NCBI GenBank assembly: GCA_021397845.1
Contig: CM038052.1
Coordinates: 44,972,949-45,036,948, forward strand
Direction of reading: 5' to 3'
Length of the DNA: 64,000 nt
Origin: Areca catechu
Taxonomy: Eukaryota; Streptophyta; Magnoliopsida; Arecales; Arecaceae
Program-made: the position numbers and the translations under genes
Notes under the pieces: model-generated
Databases searched by the model: none
Told to the model about the DNA's origin: nothing
Seen by the model: the letters and a program-made list of their open reading frames with translations, nothing else
In this document: positions 10,324 through 20,837 of the stretch, in pieces
Position numbering within the stretch: position 1 is the first letter of the stretch
Layout: the number at the start of each line of letters is the position of its first letter

Positions 10324-12085
10324 TCATCGCCACATCAGTTGAAGATCAGAGTGTCTGGTCTGGGTAGGTCTCGATACATCATGATGGCCTCGTCCTCTGT
10401 ATCTGATATATGCTTTGCCTCTGGCTATTGCTGAGGAAGAGGATGCCATATCAGTAGCAGGAATAGCACTGATCGGAGAGGCTATATTAGAAAGGAAGGG
10501 GGTATGGTCAATGATGGGACCGAAATCAAGATGGTAGAAACCAGGAGTGTAAAATCCCAATTCTCGGATAAGGGAAGATGTATGCATAGATGAAGATTGT
10601 ATTACAGGTATATCAAATGATGGAATGATAGGAGTAGGTGCAGGAATGGAAGTATAATGTGGATTAGATCTAAAAGGTGGGGTAGATAAAATTGGAGTCT
10701 AAAAATATGATCGGGAAGGATTAGGAATGGGGCTCCTAGGGACATCTGTTGCTGTGTCCAACTCTGGCTCCCTTATAAAATTTGCAACATCAAACTCTAC
10801 AGAGTCAGTTTGATCATCTGCCATATTTGGTCTTGGAGCAGATGGTGCTGGAGGTGAATCTGAGTGAGTAAAGGGAGGTGCTCTGCTCAATGAAGATCTC
10901 ACCAAAGCAGATAAAATAGTAGAGATTCCATCACTCAATCCTCGATGGCTCTCCCTCATCTCCATATGTATCTGGTTATCTCGCTGTCTAATGACCATAA
11001 TCTTAGTCTCTATGCGATTGACCCTGTCCTCTTGTTTGTCTCCACTGCCTGGTATCTTTATATGTGCAGGGTTGGTTGGCTCGTTTTGAGGAGTAGTCTC
11101 TAACTGAGTCATAGGCTTGGGCTATGCCTCAAAAGTCTCCCTGTATAGCACAAATGGCCTGGACTCACCTGAGAAAATACGCTCCTCCTCTTCTGCCTCA
11201 TCATCTACATCGATGGCCTGACCGGATATATGCCATTTCCACTGGCCTCTAACTAGATGATACCCCATCCAATGAAGTGATCTGATGTCATAAACGTCTA
11301 TATGCAAGAGCTGCCTGTAAGGCTCTCTGTCTACGACTACTCTATAAGCCCTGAATAGTATAGTCAATGCCATCCTGTAGGGCAGACAAAGTCTCCGACT
11401 GGTCAATGCCTCTGTCAACTGATGAACCATAAGCACTGTGAGGCATACCAGAGTATGCTGTATCAGAGATACCATAACCAATAACTCGCATTCTGTGATG
11501 AAATCAAAGCATCTAGTCTTCGACAGAAGAATCCAGGCTACAATATGGTGTTGCAATCTCATCTCAAGCAAAAGTTTCGAAGCAACTATAGTGGCTCCCT
11601 CTAGTATAATGTCAGTCTCGAAAATACACTAGAGTCCACTGATCCTGTCTACCAGAGCATCCACCACTGATCCTATCATAGGAATCTCTCACACTCGGCT
11701 CATAATCTTAGCAGAAACTAGAATGTCACTCGTTCGGACTTGTGCTATCCATCCATCACTATCTCTGGCTAAAGATCCATAGAACTCTCTCATCAGGCCA
11801 GGATAAAATCTCTTGGATAGTGAGCAGAAGTGCATTAAACTGGCATCCCTCAGCCACTATCTAACATAGAAATGTTGCTAATCTAGGAAGTCAAAATCTA
11901 CTCGACGACAATCAATGATAGTCTTCGAGCTCATCCGATCTGTGGCGAAAACATGTGGTCTGACAAGAACATCAGGCTGCCTCAGGCTCAACTGCTGCTC
12001 TATCTTCATGTCTTGCCTTCATTCTTTGTTCTTCCTCTCAAATTGGAGGTCGAGGCATTCTGATAATTTGCTTTCTAGGTTGCAT
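10324..12085 (-). pseudogene. S1 third ORF downstream of pol
   Basis: From 11571 to 10324 one frame is open apart from stops at about 11119 and 10699. The upstream part to a possible ATG at 12085-12083 is shifted and broken. Visible parts: FYPGLMREFYGSL near 11800, the EMRLQHHIVAWILLSKT segment, then LPYRMALTILFRAY and SLHWMGYHLVRGQ, then a coiled-coil stretch (VNRIETKIMVIRQRDNQIHM) and a Ser/Pro-rich tail. It is homologous to the third ORF of S2. It resembles the domain often annotated as putative plant transposon protein; that is from memory and unsearched. No signal peptide or clear membrane segment is seen, so it is not evidently an envelope. Confidence 0.55.
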
Positions 12086-12310
12086 TCCAAGGAATCAAGG
12101 GAAGGAAGTAAACATGGGAAGAAATCTAGGGTTTCTACAGTGAAAAATAGTGAAGAACGGATGAAGAATAGTAAGAAAGCAAAATGAACCTATTCCAGAC
12201 AATGAATCGGGTGGTTAAAACTGAGATTGAAGGGAAGGAGGTGTTGGAGAACTGTTAGAGGGTGAGTCGGCTCAAATTAGGAGAAGAAAATCAAAGAAAA
12301 CACTTAATTT

Positions 12311-12411
12311 CCCCTATTTTATCTCGGTTTGCCACTGGCCAAGTGTCGACTCATGATTATGGGTCAAGTGTTGACACTTGCAGGTGTTGACACTTCAAAG
12401 TATCGACACTT
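12311..12411 (-). promoter_or_regulatory. S1 candidate internal promoter for the third ORF
   Basis: Between pol (ends 12551) and the third ORF, four motifs of the LTR type occur: AAGTGTCGACTCA, AAGTGTTGACACTT, GGTGTTGACACTT and AAGTATCGACACTT (12340-12411). Downstream in element sense is a TATA-like GATAAAATAGGGG (12311-12325), then a pyrimidine-rich stretch including AAACCCTAGATTTC, typical of plant 5' leaders, and the ORF. S2 has the same arrangement with its own motif. Function is inferred. Confidence 0.45.
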
Positions 12412-12550
12412 CAACTTAAAACCAAAAAGAAAAAGAGAAAAAGAGCATTGAGCAAATTAGGGCATTATTTCAGAGGTTTGAAAGTGATCAAACATGATTC
12501 ACAAGCAATTTTGATCAATCAAGAGTTAAGGATTATAAAGAGAGAAATTT

Positions 12551-12806
12551 TTAGTCAAAAGGGTTGATGACCCCTAATTCTCTTCTAATCATACTGAACC
12601 GACCCTCTTGGAGAGGTTTAGTTAAAATGTCAGCTAGTTGCATTTCAGTACAAACAAATTCAAGCATTATATCATTATTTTCAACATGATCTGTAATAAA
12701 ATGATGCCTAATTTTAATGTGTTTACTTCTAGAATGCTGAACAGGATTTTTAGTTAAATTTATAGCACTAGTATTATCATATATTATGGATGTCTTAGTT
12801 AATTCC
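12551..12806 (-). pseudogene. S1 RNase H, C-terminal piece
   Basis: Continues the frame cut by N2: it reads around IIYDNTSAINLTKNPVQHSRSKHI, then LADILTKPLQEGRFSMIRREL, the usual end of Ty1/copia pol, and stops at 12551-12553. The SAINLTKNP and ADILTKPL motifs are standard for copia RNase H. The rest of the domain lies at 18941-19545. Confidence 0.8.
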
Positions 12807-14256
12807 TGATGGGGGACTAATATGCATGCAATTCTTTTTGTATGTTTTATATATGGGGTTAGGTGATTAATTCCCGATTTTCAGATCAAAATTAGTTGTA
12901 GGAAATTTTGTATGAATTTTTGAAGCCACGCATGCAGATTAGGACCTAGAAAAGTACTAAAGAAGGATCGCCGGGACTGAGAAGCCTCGGTTAGGGCAAG
13001 TCCTCCTACAATATAATTACTGGAGGTAGAGGGGGTGTACCTGACAATGTCTGAAGCACCCGATGAAGATCGCAGTGAAGGGATCTCTCGTTCCTCAACG
13101 GATGCGGCCTAGAAAACCGAGCCAATGACCCGCGGATACCTGGCTTTCTGCTAGGTGGTCCGATTGAGGCTTGGCTGGAGTCGTTAGATTCGTAGGAACT
13201 CGGGGACTTGCAAACGACCTGTCAGGGGTTAGAAAACTCAAAGAATATCAAGAAAATAAAAGAAAACAACAAAGGGAAGAAATTTTTGGAGGGGGCTGGA
13301 AGGATGGTTGGCGGCAGGAAGATGGTTGCAAACACCGGAAAGAAGAACTCTCAAACCCTTTTATGCACACAGCAGGGTAATCACACAAAGCAATTAAAGA
13401 ACTCAAGGTTTATTTCATATATCAAAATCTTCCTTCATACAAGAGGCTAGGGTCCTTTAAATAGACCCTTAACCTTGGGCTCCAAGTAAGGGCACATAAG
13501 TCTTTACATAAGCATCCTTTTCCCTCTCAAACCCTAACTAGAAAATAAGGAAACATTAGGTAGAAAAAATCCTTAAAAATTCTCTTGACTTGGCCAACAC
13601 TCCAAGGATGCCTAGGGTTGCGTGTTGGGCTTCTAGGTGCAGCAAGAGGCTGGCCCAAAGGGGCTCGGGTGCATGGGTTTGGGCCTCTGGAAGCTGGGGT
13701 GGCCTGGTAGCCAGGTAGCAGGAATATTCCCTGGTATCTTGATTCTTAGGTGCTTGGGCTTGGCGCCTGGGCTTGATTTCTTTGGGCTAGGTTGCAAGTG
13801 GACCTCTGGAATCAAGGATGCCCTGGTCTATGAATATATTCTGGCAGCTGGGAGGGAATCTAGGCATCTGGAGGGCATCTGCAAGGAATCAGTGTTTTCT
13901 GAATTTTCCTCCTGCGGTCTTCAAATCTTCGAACTGGGTTGGTCTTGGGCTATACTTCCATGTCTTCAATCTAGTTGGACTTGGTCTTCACTTGTATGAT
14001 GTGGTCTTGAATCTTCAATATGGTTGAATAGGACTCAAAAAATAAAATTAGCTCGACATGAGCTGACTAACACTGGACTGAACTAGCTCAACATGAGCTG
14101 ACTAGTACAAAATTGAAACTCAAAATACTCAAATAACAACTAAAATGGACTCAGATAGGCTAAGCCCTTATTATAGATGGACTCATAAATTATTGATCAA
14201 TTCATAGAGGGTTGAAAAGCCTCTATCTTATTCTGGTGCCTTTGGTGTCCCCACCA
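12807..14256 (-). repeat. N2 3' LTR
   Basis: Plus-strand ends are TGATGGGGGAC and TGTCCCCACCA, so in sense TGGTGGGGACA...GTCCCCCATCA. A TATA-like CTATTTAAAG (sense; plus 13454-13463) and an AATAAA (sense; about 13411) mark U3 and R. ORFs inside it on the plus strand (for example 13637-13999) are chance frames, since the same frames are only partly kept in the 5' copy. Confidence 0.85.
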
Positions 14257-14292
14257 ATTCTCCCGTGGTGGGAGGAACTCGACCCTGTCGAG
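14257..14292 (-). promoter_or_regulatory. N2 polypurine tract and adjoining palindrome
   Basis: In sense, CTCGACAGGGTCGAG (plus 14278-14292) is followed by a pyrimidine run and the purine-rich GGGAGAAT that abuts the 3' LTR. The polypurine tract primes plus-strand DNA synthesis. The palindrome has six-base arms and a three-base AGG centre and is kept in all complete gypsy copies of this family here. Confidence 0.65.
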
Positions 14293-14303
14293 TGAAGATC
14301 AGA

Positions 14304-14840
14304 CTAGCTCATATATCTATCGAGAAGGTCTGGGTTGAGGCATTGCAAGTCCTCTTGAGAAATCCATGAATCGTCCAACTCTGGCTGGCCTTGCCATCGG
14401 ACCACGAAGCGTTGATAGTCACGGCCCCGGGTCGTGATGGCTTGATCGTCCAGGATACGCTCGATCCGTTCTCCTCTCTCACGCCAATTTGTTAGTGGAC
14501 ACTCTGGGTTAGGATCACTCATAATGAAAAGGAACAGGTCCAAAGGCCTCACTAAGTATCGTTGCCTGTTCCCTATACTCAACCAGGTCTATAATATTGA
14601 AGGTAGAACTAATGCCCAAATCCGAAGGCAAGTCTAACACCTAGGCATTTGATCCAACCTTCTCTATCACTTTAAAAGGTCCGGCTCTGCGAGCATGAAG
14701 CTTCTTTTAGGCCTAAGCCTAACCAAGATAGAATCCACTATATCAAATTCTTTGGTCCATCTTCGGGAATTAGCCAGTTTGTTTAAAATTAGTGTAGGTG
14801 GTGAACATGTTGGGCACATGCAGACTCCTAACAGATGATT
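14304..14840 (-). pseudogene. N2 integrase C-terminal module and chromodomain
   Basis: Reads ANSRRWTKEFDIVDSILVRL at the upstream end, then a GPF module (RAGPFKVIEKVGSNA), LPSDLGISSTFNI, and a chromodomain: RIERILDDQAITTRGRDYQR followed by FVVRWQGQPELDDSWISQEDL. The frame from 14582 to 14304 is open; earlier parts carry stops and shifts. The aromatic and acidic positions expected of a chromodomain (RWQG, DDSW) are present. The catalytic core is absent. Confidence 0.75.
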
Positions 14841-15924
14841 CAAAGGACTTATACTAACACCTAACAGACTTGACTATGCATTCCTATAGAAGGAAATTTT
14901 ATTGAACTCTTTGGATCTAAACCTAAGAGATTATAGGTTTCCTAGGTTTGATCCTAGCTTGACATGCACATGAAAATTTATAGTGAACTCCTAGCAAATT
15001 CCAAAGAGTGTGCCAGAAGTAAGATGCAAACCTAACAAGCGTGATGAATGCATGCAGTATGCTAATCTCAGTTAAATGAAATCTAATAATCCTAGAAATG
15101 CTGGAGGTGTTAGGAAAGGGCAGAAAATAGGAAGTGGGTTCAGAATTAGTTTGGTAAGGTAGAGAAAATGGTTCATGGTTAGTTGGATAAAGTAGGATAA
15201 AAGACGGGGTGTCAGGAACTAATCCTATACTAATGAGGTTAACCTTACGAGGTTGAGCTATATCTACAGGGTTTGCATAATGGAAGGATGGGTCACCAAT
15301 TTCGGGGAAGAGGTCCTTAATGGGAACTATAAGAGGGGACTCATCTTGAAGGTATTGATTTAAAGAGATCAGGTCCTTAATAAATTCTTCAGGTTCTTGT
15401 ATTTTAGGACTAGACTCTATAATTTGGCTCTCCTCTATGGTTTCCTCAGGTAAGGCTCTAGTAGCAGTACCTAGGTTTTCTTCATCTATTTATTCTTCCA
15501 CTATAGCTTTAGGTTGGATGTGGTCAAGGTCAACTACCTCTAGGTTGGCTTCTACCTGGGCATCTATTGGGTTAGCTAATTCTAGGTCATCTAAAGGTGT
15601 CTCCTCTTCTCCCTCATACTCATCCACTAAGTTTGCATCAGCTTCATATACTTCCGCGTTAATGTAAGCCTTGTCAATCTCAGGAATGGTTGGAGAAGGT
15701 CGGCTAGAGTAAAATTGGCTAGGTCCTGGTTTCTGATTATGGATACTAAACCTAGTAGGTTCAGGTTGCCTAAGGGGTAGTGGCTCACTACTGGGATCAT
15801 ATTTAGGGGTGCTAATCCTATGGGGTTCAAGTTGACTAAGGAAAACCTGACTAGTACTAGATTGATACTTAGGGGTTATGGGTTCTCTGGGCTCATAAGA
15901 CAAGGGTGCAGATCTATGGGTCAT
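14841..15924 (-). pseudogene. N2 acidic linker with integrase-core scrap
   Basis: From 15924 to 15490 an open frame is Ser/Pro-rich and then acidic (AEVYEADANLVDEYEGEEE, the block preceding protease in A1/A2). It goes on through a segment homologous to N1 and N3 and ends in a scrap of integrase core (VRFASYFWHTLW, about 14996-15033), where A1 has VRFISYFWKTLW. No zinc knuckle and no protease DSG motif are present. Stops break the lower half. Confidence 0.6.
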
Positions 15925-15977
15925 GGGATTATAGGATCTGGGGTCTTAGGATTTTGGGTCAGCTCTATGGCCAGGTT

Positions 15978-16664
15978 CTAAGGATGGATCATGGTATGGG
16001 GTCCTCCTAAGGTTGGGCTCCCTATATGGGTCAGGATATTGGGTTCTCTTAGGGTTGGACTCCATATATGGGTCAGAATATTGGGTTCTCCTAGGGTTGG
16101 GCTCCCTATATGGTCAAAGTATTGGGTTCTCCTAGGATTGGACTCCCTATATGGGTTAGAGTATTGGGCTCTCCTAAGATTGGACTCCCTATATGGGTCA
16201 GAGTTTGGGGTCCTCCTGGGCTCAGGATTGTGGTATGGGTCAGGTTGAGGGGCTCTCCTAGGTTCGACCTCTTGGTATGGGTCAGGGTTTGGGGTACTCC
16301 TAGGCTGAGGGTTATAGGATGGGTCAGGATGAGGGGCTCTCCTAGGTTCGACCTTAGGATATGGATTAGGGTTTGGGGTCCTCCTAGGTTGAGGGGAATC
16401 AGGATCTGGCTCAGACTGTGACCCATGGGTTTTTCCTGGGGTCCCTACCTGGACTTCTAACTGATCAAACCTATTGGCAAGATGGTTAATTCTATCATTG
16501 GTTTGAATACCAGATTGAGCTAACTGGGTCATCTGGGTAGTCATCTGGGTAGCCATCTGGGCCATTTGATCAGCTAGGGCTTTCATTTGGGCTTGCAAAT
16601 CTTCCATGGGTTCAGACATTTGTGAAGGAGGTGGGTGATATGAAACTCCTGATCTAGTGCTCAT
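15978..16664 (-). pseudogene. N2 gag, repeat-expanded N-terminal half
   Basis: Starts MSTRSGVSYHPPPSQ at 16664, matching MSTRNGVPYQPG of A1/A2 and so fixing the start. A coiled-coil stretch (LQAQMKALADQMAQMATQM) is followed by about a dozen copies of a 14-residue Arg/Pro/Tyr repeat of the type ESNPRRTQYSDPYR. The frame then runs out before the capsid-like domain, which is not recovered in N2. Gag normally packages the RNA. Confidence 0.7.
15985..16415. repeat. N2 gag minisatellite, about 42-bp unit
   Basis: Degenerate tandem units of about 42 bases, each with a TCCTAGG and a TATATGGGTCAG core (plus strand), ten or more copies. Since 42 is a multiple of three, every frame repeats in phase, which explains the long but meaningless ORFs on the plus strand at 15991-16421. 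Confidence 0.75.
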
Positions 16665-17489
16665 GCAAGACTCGATCAGACCGACTACAGCTGACTAGAC
16701 CTAGAGTTCAAACTAAGGGCTCAATCAGGGTGGCAAACTAGCCTATAGTAACCCTGTACTCAGAGATTGGCCAGGTAGGTGGACCAGCACACAAGCCCTT
16801 CGGGATTGAATCCCTAAACCACCATTCTAGACACCAAGCATAAGGCACACATAGGTTAGTCTTGACACAGTGATCTAACACTTAGCCCGGACCCGACCAG
16901 TTGATATCCCTAGCCCACTAGGGCAAATTAGGTCTAGTTAATTTTAGGTTAAGGCTTGGGACCGAATGCAAGGGATGTGATTTTGGGCTAAGGAGAGGTG
17001 ATCAAATCCTCCCCCCATCTGACATAGCAAGAGTGCCCTTAAAGGTAGATTATGCAATGATGGCAGGCAGATGAGGATGCAAATTAGGATTTAGATATTT
17101 TTTTGGATATTTTTGGAGAATATGTAATTTTTTTTTTGATATTTTCTTAAATATAAGAAAACATGCAATTTATGCCCTAATATGTAGGAAATAAACTAAA
17201 ATTAAAAGTTATGCAAAAAGATGCTAATCAAAACCCTAAAACTTCCAAACTTGTCTTGCTAAAAAAATAGAGCCAAAAATTTGCAGGCTGTATTTTGGCT
17301 TGCATAAAATTGACAGGATATAATAAAATCTACAAAAATTCTTAAAGTTACTGTAAATTATGTTTAATCCATAAAAATAAATTTTAGAATTTTTGGAGTT
17401 TTTATCAGAAAGAAATAATTAAAATAACAAAGTATATACGGACTAAAAATTTGCAGAAAACAAGCCCTAATCTAAGCTCTGATACCAAA
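16665..17489 (-). other. N2 leader and primer-binding site
   Basis: The primer site (sense TGGTATCAGAGC, plus 17476-17487) is a perfect match to the 3' end of initiator tRNA-Met as used by many plant elements, three bases inside the LTR end. The leader is AT-rich, then contains the shared block with the hairpin GCCCACTAGGGC (16913-16924). No coding capacity is seen. Confidence 0.75.
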
Positions 17490-18940
17490 TGATGGGGGAC
17501 AAATATGAATGCAATTCTTTTTGTATGTTTTATATATGGGGTTAGGTGATTAATTTCTAATTTTTAGATCAAAATTAGTTGTAGGAAACTTTGTATGAAT
17601 TTTTGAAGCCACGCATGCAGATTAGGACCTAGAAAAGTACTAAAGAAGGATCGCCGTGGCTGAGAAGCCTCGGTTAGGGCAAGTTCTCCCACAATATAAT
17701 TACTGGAGGTAGAGGGGGTGTACCTGACAATGTCTGAAGCACCCGGTGAAGATCGCAGCGAAGGGATCTCTCATTTCTCGATGGATGCAGCCTAGAAAAT
17801 CGAGCCAATGACTCGCGGATACCCGGCTTTCTGCTCGGTGGTCCGATTGAGGCTTGGCTGGAGTCGTTGGATTCGTAGGAACTCGGGGACCTGCAAACGA
17901 CCTGTCAGGGGTTAGAAAACTCAAAGAAGATCAAGAAAATAAAGGAAAATAGTAAAGGGAAGAAAGTTTTGGAGGGGGCTGGAAGGATGGTTGGCGGTAG
18001 GAAGATGGTTGCAAACACCAGAAAGAAGAACTCTCAAACCCCTTTATGCACACAGCAGGGTAATCACACAAAGCAATTGAAGAACTCAAGGTTTATTTCG
18101 TATATCAAAATCTCCCTTCATACAAGAGGCTAGGGTCCTTTAAATAGACCCTTAACCTTGGGCTCCAAGTAAGGGCACATAAGTCTTTACATAAGAATCA
18201 TTTTCCCTCTCAAACCCTAGCTAGAAAATAAGGAAACATTAGGTAGAAAAAATCTCTAAAAACTCTTTTGACTTGGCCAACACTCCAAGGATGCCTAGGG
18301 GGGCGTGTTGTGCTTCTAGGAGCATCAAGAGGCCGGCCCAAAGGGGCTCGGGCGCATGGGTTTGGGCCTTTGGAAGCTGGGGTGGCCTGGTAGCCAGGTA
18401 GCAGGAATATTCCCTGGTATCTTGCTTCTTAGGGGCTTGGGCTTGGTGCCTGGGCTTTATTTCTTTGGGCTAGGTTGCAAGTGGACCTCTGGAATCAAGG
18501 ATGCCCTGGTCTATGAATATATTCTGGCATCTGGAAGGGAATCTGGGCATCTGGAGGGCATCTGCAAGGAATCAGGGTTTTCTGAATTTTCCTCCTGGGG
18601 TCTTCAAATCTTCAAACTGGGTTGGACTTGGGCTATACTTCCATGTCTTCAATCAAGTTAGACTTGGTCTTCACTTGTATGATGTGGTCTTGAGTCTTCA
18701 ATATGGTTGAATAGGACTCAAAAAAATAAAATTAGCTCGACATGAGCTGACTAACACTGGACTGAACTAGCTTAACATGAGCTGACTAGTACAGAACTGA
18801 AACTCAAAATGCTCAAATAACAACTAAAATGGACTCATATAGGCTAAGCCCTTATTATAGATGGACTCATAAATTATTGATCAATTCATAGAGGGTTGAA
18901 AAGCCTCTATCTTATTCTGGTGCCTTTGGTGTCTCCACCA
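17490..18940 (-). repeat. N2 5' LTR
   Basis: 1451 bases, same ends and same TATA-like site (plus 18138-18147) and AATAAA (plus 18092-18097) as the 3' copy. This copy would drive transcription of N2 leftward. Confidence 0.85.
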
Positions 18941-19545
18941 TTTCCAAAATCTTCAAGGTTTTGCTTAATCCACAAGATTTGAGCACTACAATTTCCTGCT
19001 GTAATATACTAATCCTCAGCTATGGATAGTGCAATTGAAGTTTATTTTTTGCAAAACCAAGAGATTAAGTTAACTCCAAGAAATAGGCAAATTTCACTTA
19101 TGCTTTTTCTATCTAACTTACACCCAGCAAAGTCAGCATCTGAATAACCAATCAAATCAATAGATGAATATGTAGACTACCACAGACCAATATCAATATT
19201 ACTAGATAAAAATCTAAGTATGCGCTTAACAGCCAATAAATGAGATTCTTTAGTAGACTAATATCTAGCACACATACAAATACTAAACATGATATTTGGT
19301 CTACATGCAGTTAAATATAGTAAAAACCTAATGATACCTCTATATAATTTATGATCAATACTTTTACCACATTCATCTTTATCAAGTTTACAAGAAGGGC
19401 TCGTAGGTGTACCTATTGGTCTGGTAGTCTCCATTCCAAACTTCTTTAAGATTTCTCTTATATACTTAGCTTGGTTGATGAAGATCCCTTCTTTGGTTTG
19501 CTTGATTTGGAGTCCGAGGAAAAAGTTAAGTTCACCAATCATACT
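18941..19545 (-). pseudogene. S1 reverse transcriptase end and RNase H start
   Basis: From 19542 the frame reads ELNFFLGLQIKQTKEGIFIN, then KKFGMETTRPIGTPTSPSCK and SLLYLTA-type motifs, the usual end of copia reverse transcriptase, with stops after 19258. The RNase H part that follows (AEAEY-like near 19010, QILWIKQ near 18965) is degraded. The YVDD box would lie upstream and is cut away by T1. Confidence 0.8.
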
Positions 19546-19631
19546 TGGTGTGGTGGGATTGTTGACATGGAACCCATTTCAGACCTTATCATGTGCCATG
19601 TCGGATGAAGCTGCCATATAAGATTCTCTCT

Positions 19632-20462
19632 CCGGACTCCTTCATCGGGATGGCTTTCTTTGGGTCGAGACGTCGTGGCTGAAGTCAAACTCTGCCTCTA
19701 TAGACTCCTTCGCCAGGTTGGCTCCCTTCGGGTTGACATGCCATGGCCGAAGTCGAGCTCCGCCTCTGCCTAGACTTTTTCGCCAGGCTAGCTCCCTTCG
19801 GGTCGAGATGCCATGGTCGAAGTTGAGCTCTACCTCTCTAGACTCCTTCACCATGCTAGCTCCCTTCGAGTCGAGACGTCGTGGCCAAAGTCAAGCTCCG
19901 CCCCTGCCCGGACTCCTTCACCAGGCTTGCTCCTTTCGGGTCAAGATGCCATAGCCGAAGTCGAGCTCTGCCTCTACTCGGACTCCTTCGCCAGGCTTGC
20001 TCCCTTCGAGTTGAGACATCATGGCCGAAGTTGATCTCCGCCCCTCTCCAGACTCCTTTGCCAGGCTGGCTCCCTTCAGGTCGAGACATCATGGCCGAAG
20101 TCGAGCTCTGCCTCTACCCGGACTCCTTCGCCAGGCTGGCTCCCTTCGGGTCGAGATGCCATGGCCGAAGTCGAGCTCCGCCTCTCCGAACTCCTTTACC
20201 AAGCTGGCTCTCTTAGGGTCGAGGCATCATGGCCGAAGTCGAGCTCAACCTCTACCCGAACTCCTTCACCAGGCTGGCTCCCTTCGGGTCGAGATGCCAT
20301 GACCGAAGTCGAGCTCCACCTCTCTAGACTCCTTTGCCAGGCTAGCTCCCTTCGGGTTGAGATGCCATGGCCGAAGTCGAGCTCCGCCTCTCCGAACTCC
20401 TTTGCTAGGCTGGCTCCCTTTGGGTCGAGACACCGTGCCGAAGTTGAGCTCCGCCTTCTTGA
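19632..20462. repeat. Tandem repeat in T1 LTR, about 70-bp unit, about 12 copies
   Basis: Units start GGACTCCTTCGCCAGGCTGG and continue through TCGGGTCGAGATGCCATGG and CCGAAGTCGAGCTCCGCCTC. Starts are near 19634, 19703, 19773, 19841, 19911, 19981, 20051, 20121, 20189, 20259, 20328 and 20395, so spacing is 67-70. The overlapping ORFs in all frames here come from the repeat. It is far more GC-rich than the surrounding copia sequence. Confidence 0.85.
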
Positions 20463-20830
20463 GCTCGCCCCACCTCGGATGAAGAGATCTATAACCGGAG
20501 GACGTCACCACTTTTTTGGATGACAGTGAGCCGCTTAAAGGCCACAAAGGGGTGCCCGCCAGGCCGTAATAACTGTCACAACTACCACTTATGCCAGAAG
20601 GAATGGGTCCCCCGATCGAGGTGCTACACTCCCGATCGATCATCTGCACCACCCGAAAAAGGAAGTCAAACCAGAGGATTCGAATCCAAGGGCGGCCGCT
20701 CATCGATCGAAGCATGGCCATGCTTTCCAAAATGGAGTGACCAGAAGGAATGTCAGAGTGAGCGGTGCTGTTCCCTATCACGGATGCTGAAAGGCACCTC
20801 GTGCACAGCATCAGACATCGTTGCATGCAC

Positions 20831-20837
20831 CTATAAG
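20831..20837 (+). promoter_or_regulatory. T1 LTR TATA box
   Basis: CTATAAG after the tandem repeat and about 470 bases before the LTR end, the usual place for the U3/R border. Confidence 0.4.

Larger units (their letters stand above)
12807..18940 (-). mobile_element. N2: non-autonomous Ty3/gypsy chromovirus derivative
   Basis: Complete element with LTRs of 1450 and 1451 bases, flanked by ATTCC (12802-12806) and TTTCC (18941-18945), four of five bases matching. In minus-strand order: 5' LTR, primer site, leader, gag, linker, integrase remnant with chromodomain, hairpin and polypurine tract, 3' LTR. No protease, reverse transcriptase or RNase H. Inserted in S1 RNase H. LTR copies differ at roughly one base in twenty over the first 180 bases by eye. 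Confidence 0.85.
8021..19545 (-). mobile_element. S1: Ty1/copia element, Sirevirus-like, interrupted and cut
   Basis: Minus-strand order: partial reverse transcriptase (19545 down), RNase H, third ORF, several polypurine tracts, 3' LTR. N2 is inserted in RNase H (12807-18940). T1 interrupts S1 at 19546, so gag, protease, integrase and the 5' LTR are not in the window. A third ORF after pol and multiple AAAGGGGGAG tracts near the 3' LTR are traits described for Sireviruses; that lineage call is moderate. The five bases before the LTR are AGCTC (8016-8020); the partner duplication lies outside the window. Confidence 0.75.

Noticed and set aside
10324..12085. Envelope gene of a retrovirus-like element
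   Set aside because: Right position, but no signal peptide, cleavage site or membrane anchor is visible in S1 or S2.
11915..12187. Plus-strand ORF of 90 codons
   Set aside because: Antisense to the S1 third ORF; no domain and no homologue in S2.
13637..14027. ORFs in the N2 3' LTR, repeated at 18356-18710
   Set aside because: They lie in LTR sequence antisense to the element and owe their recurrence to LTR duplication.
15991..16421. Plus-strand ORFs of 85-103 codons opposite N2 gag
   Set aside because: They mirror the in-phase 42-bp gag minisatellite; the same happens at 59181-59576 in N3.
19632..20462. Regular repeats that could suggest a CRISPR array
   Set aside because: Units are contiguous 70-bp tandems without unique spacers, inside a plant LTR.
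19718..20523. Many overlapping ORFs on both strands
   Set aside because: All are frames through the T1 LTR tandem repeat; no domain, no shared start.
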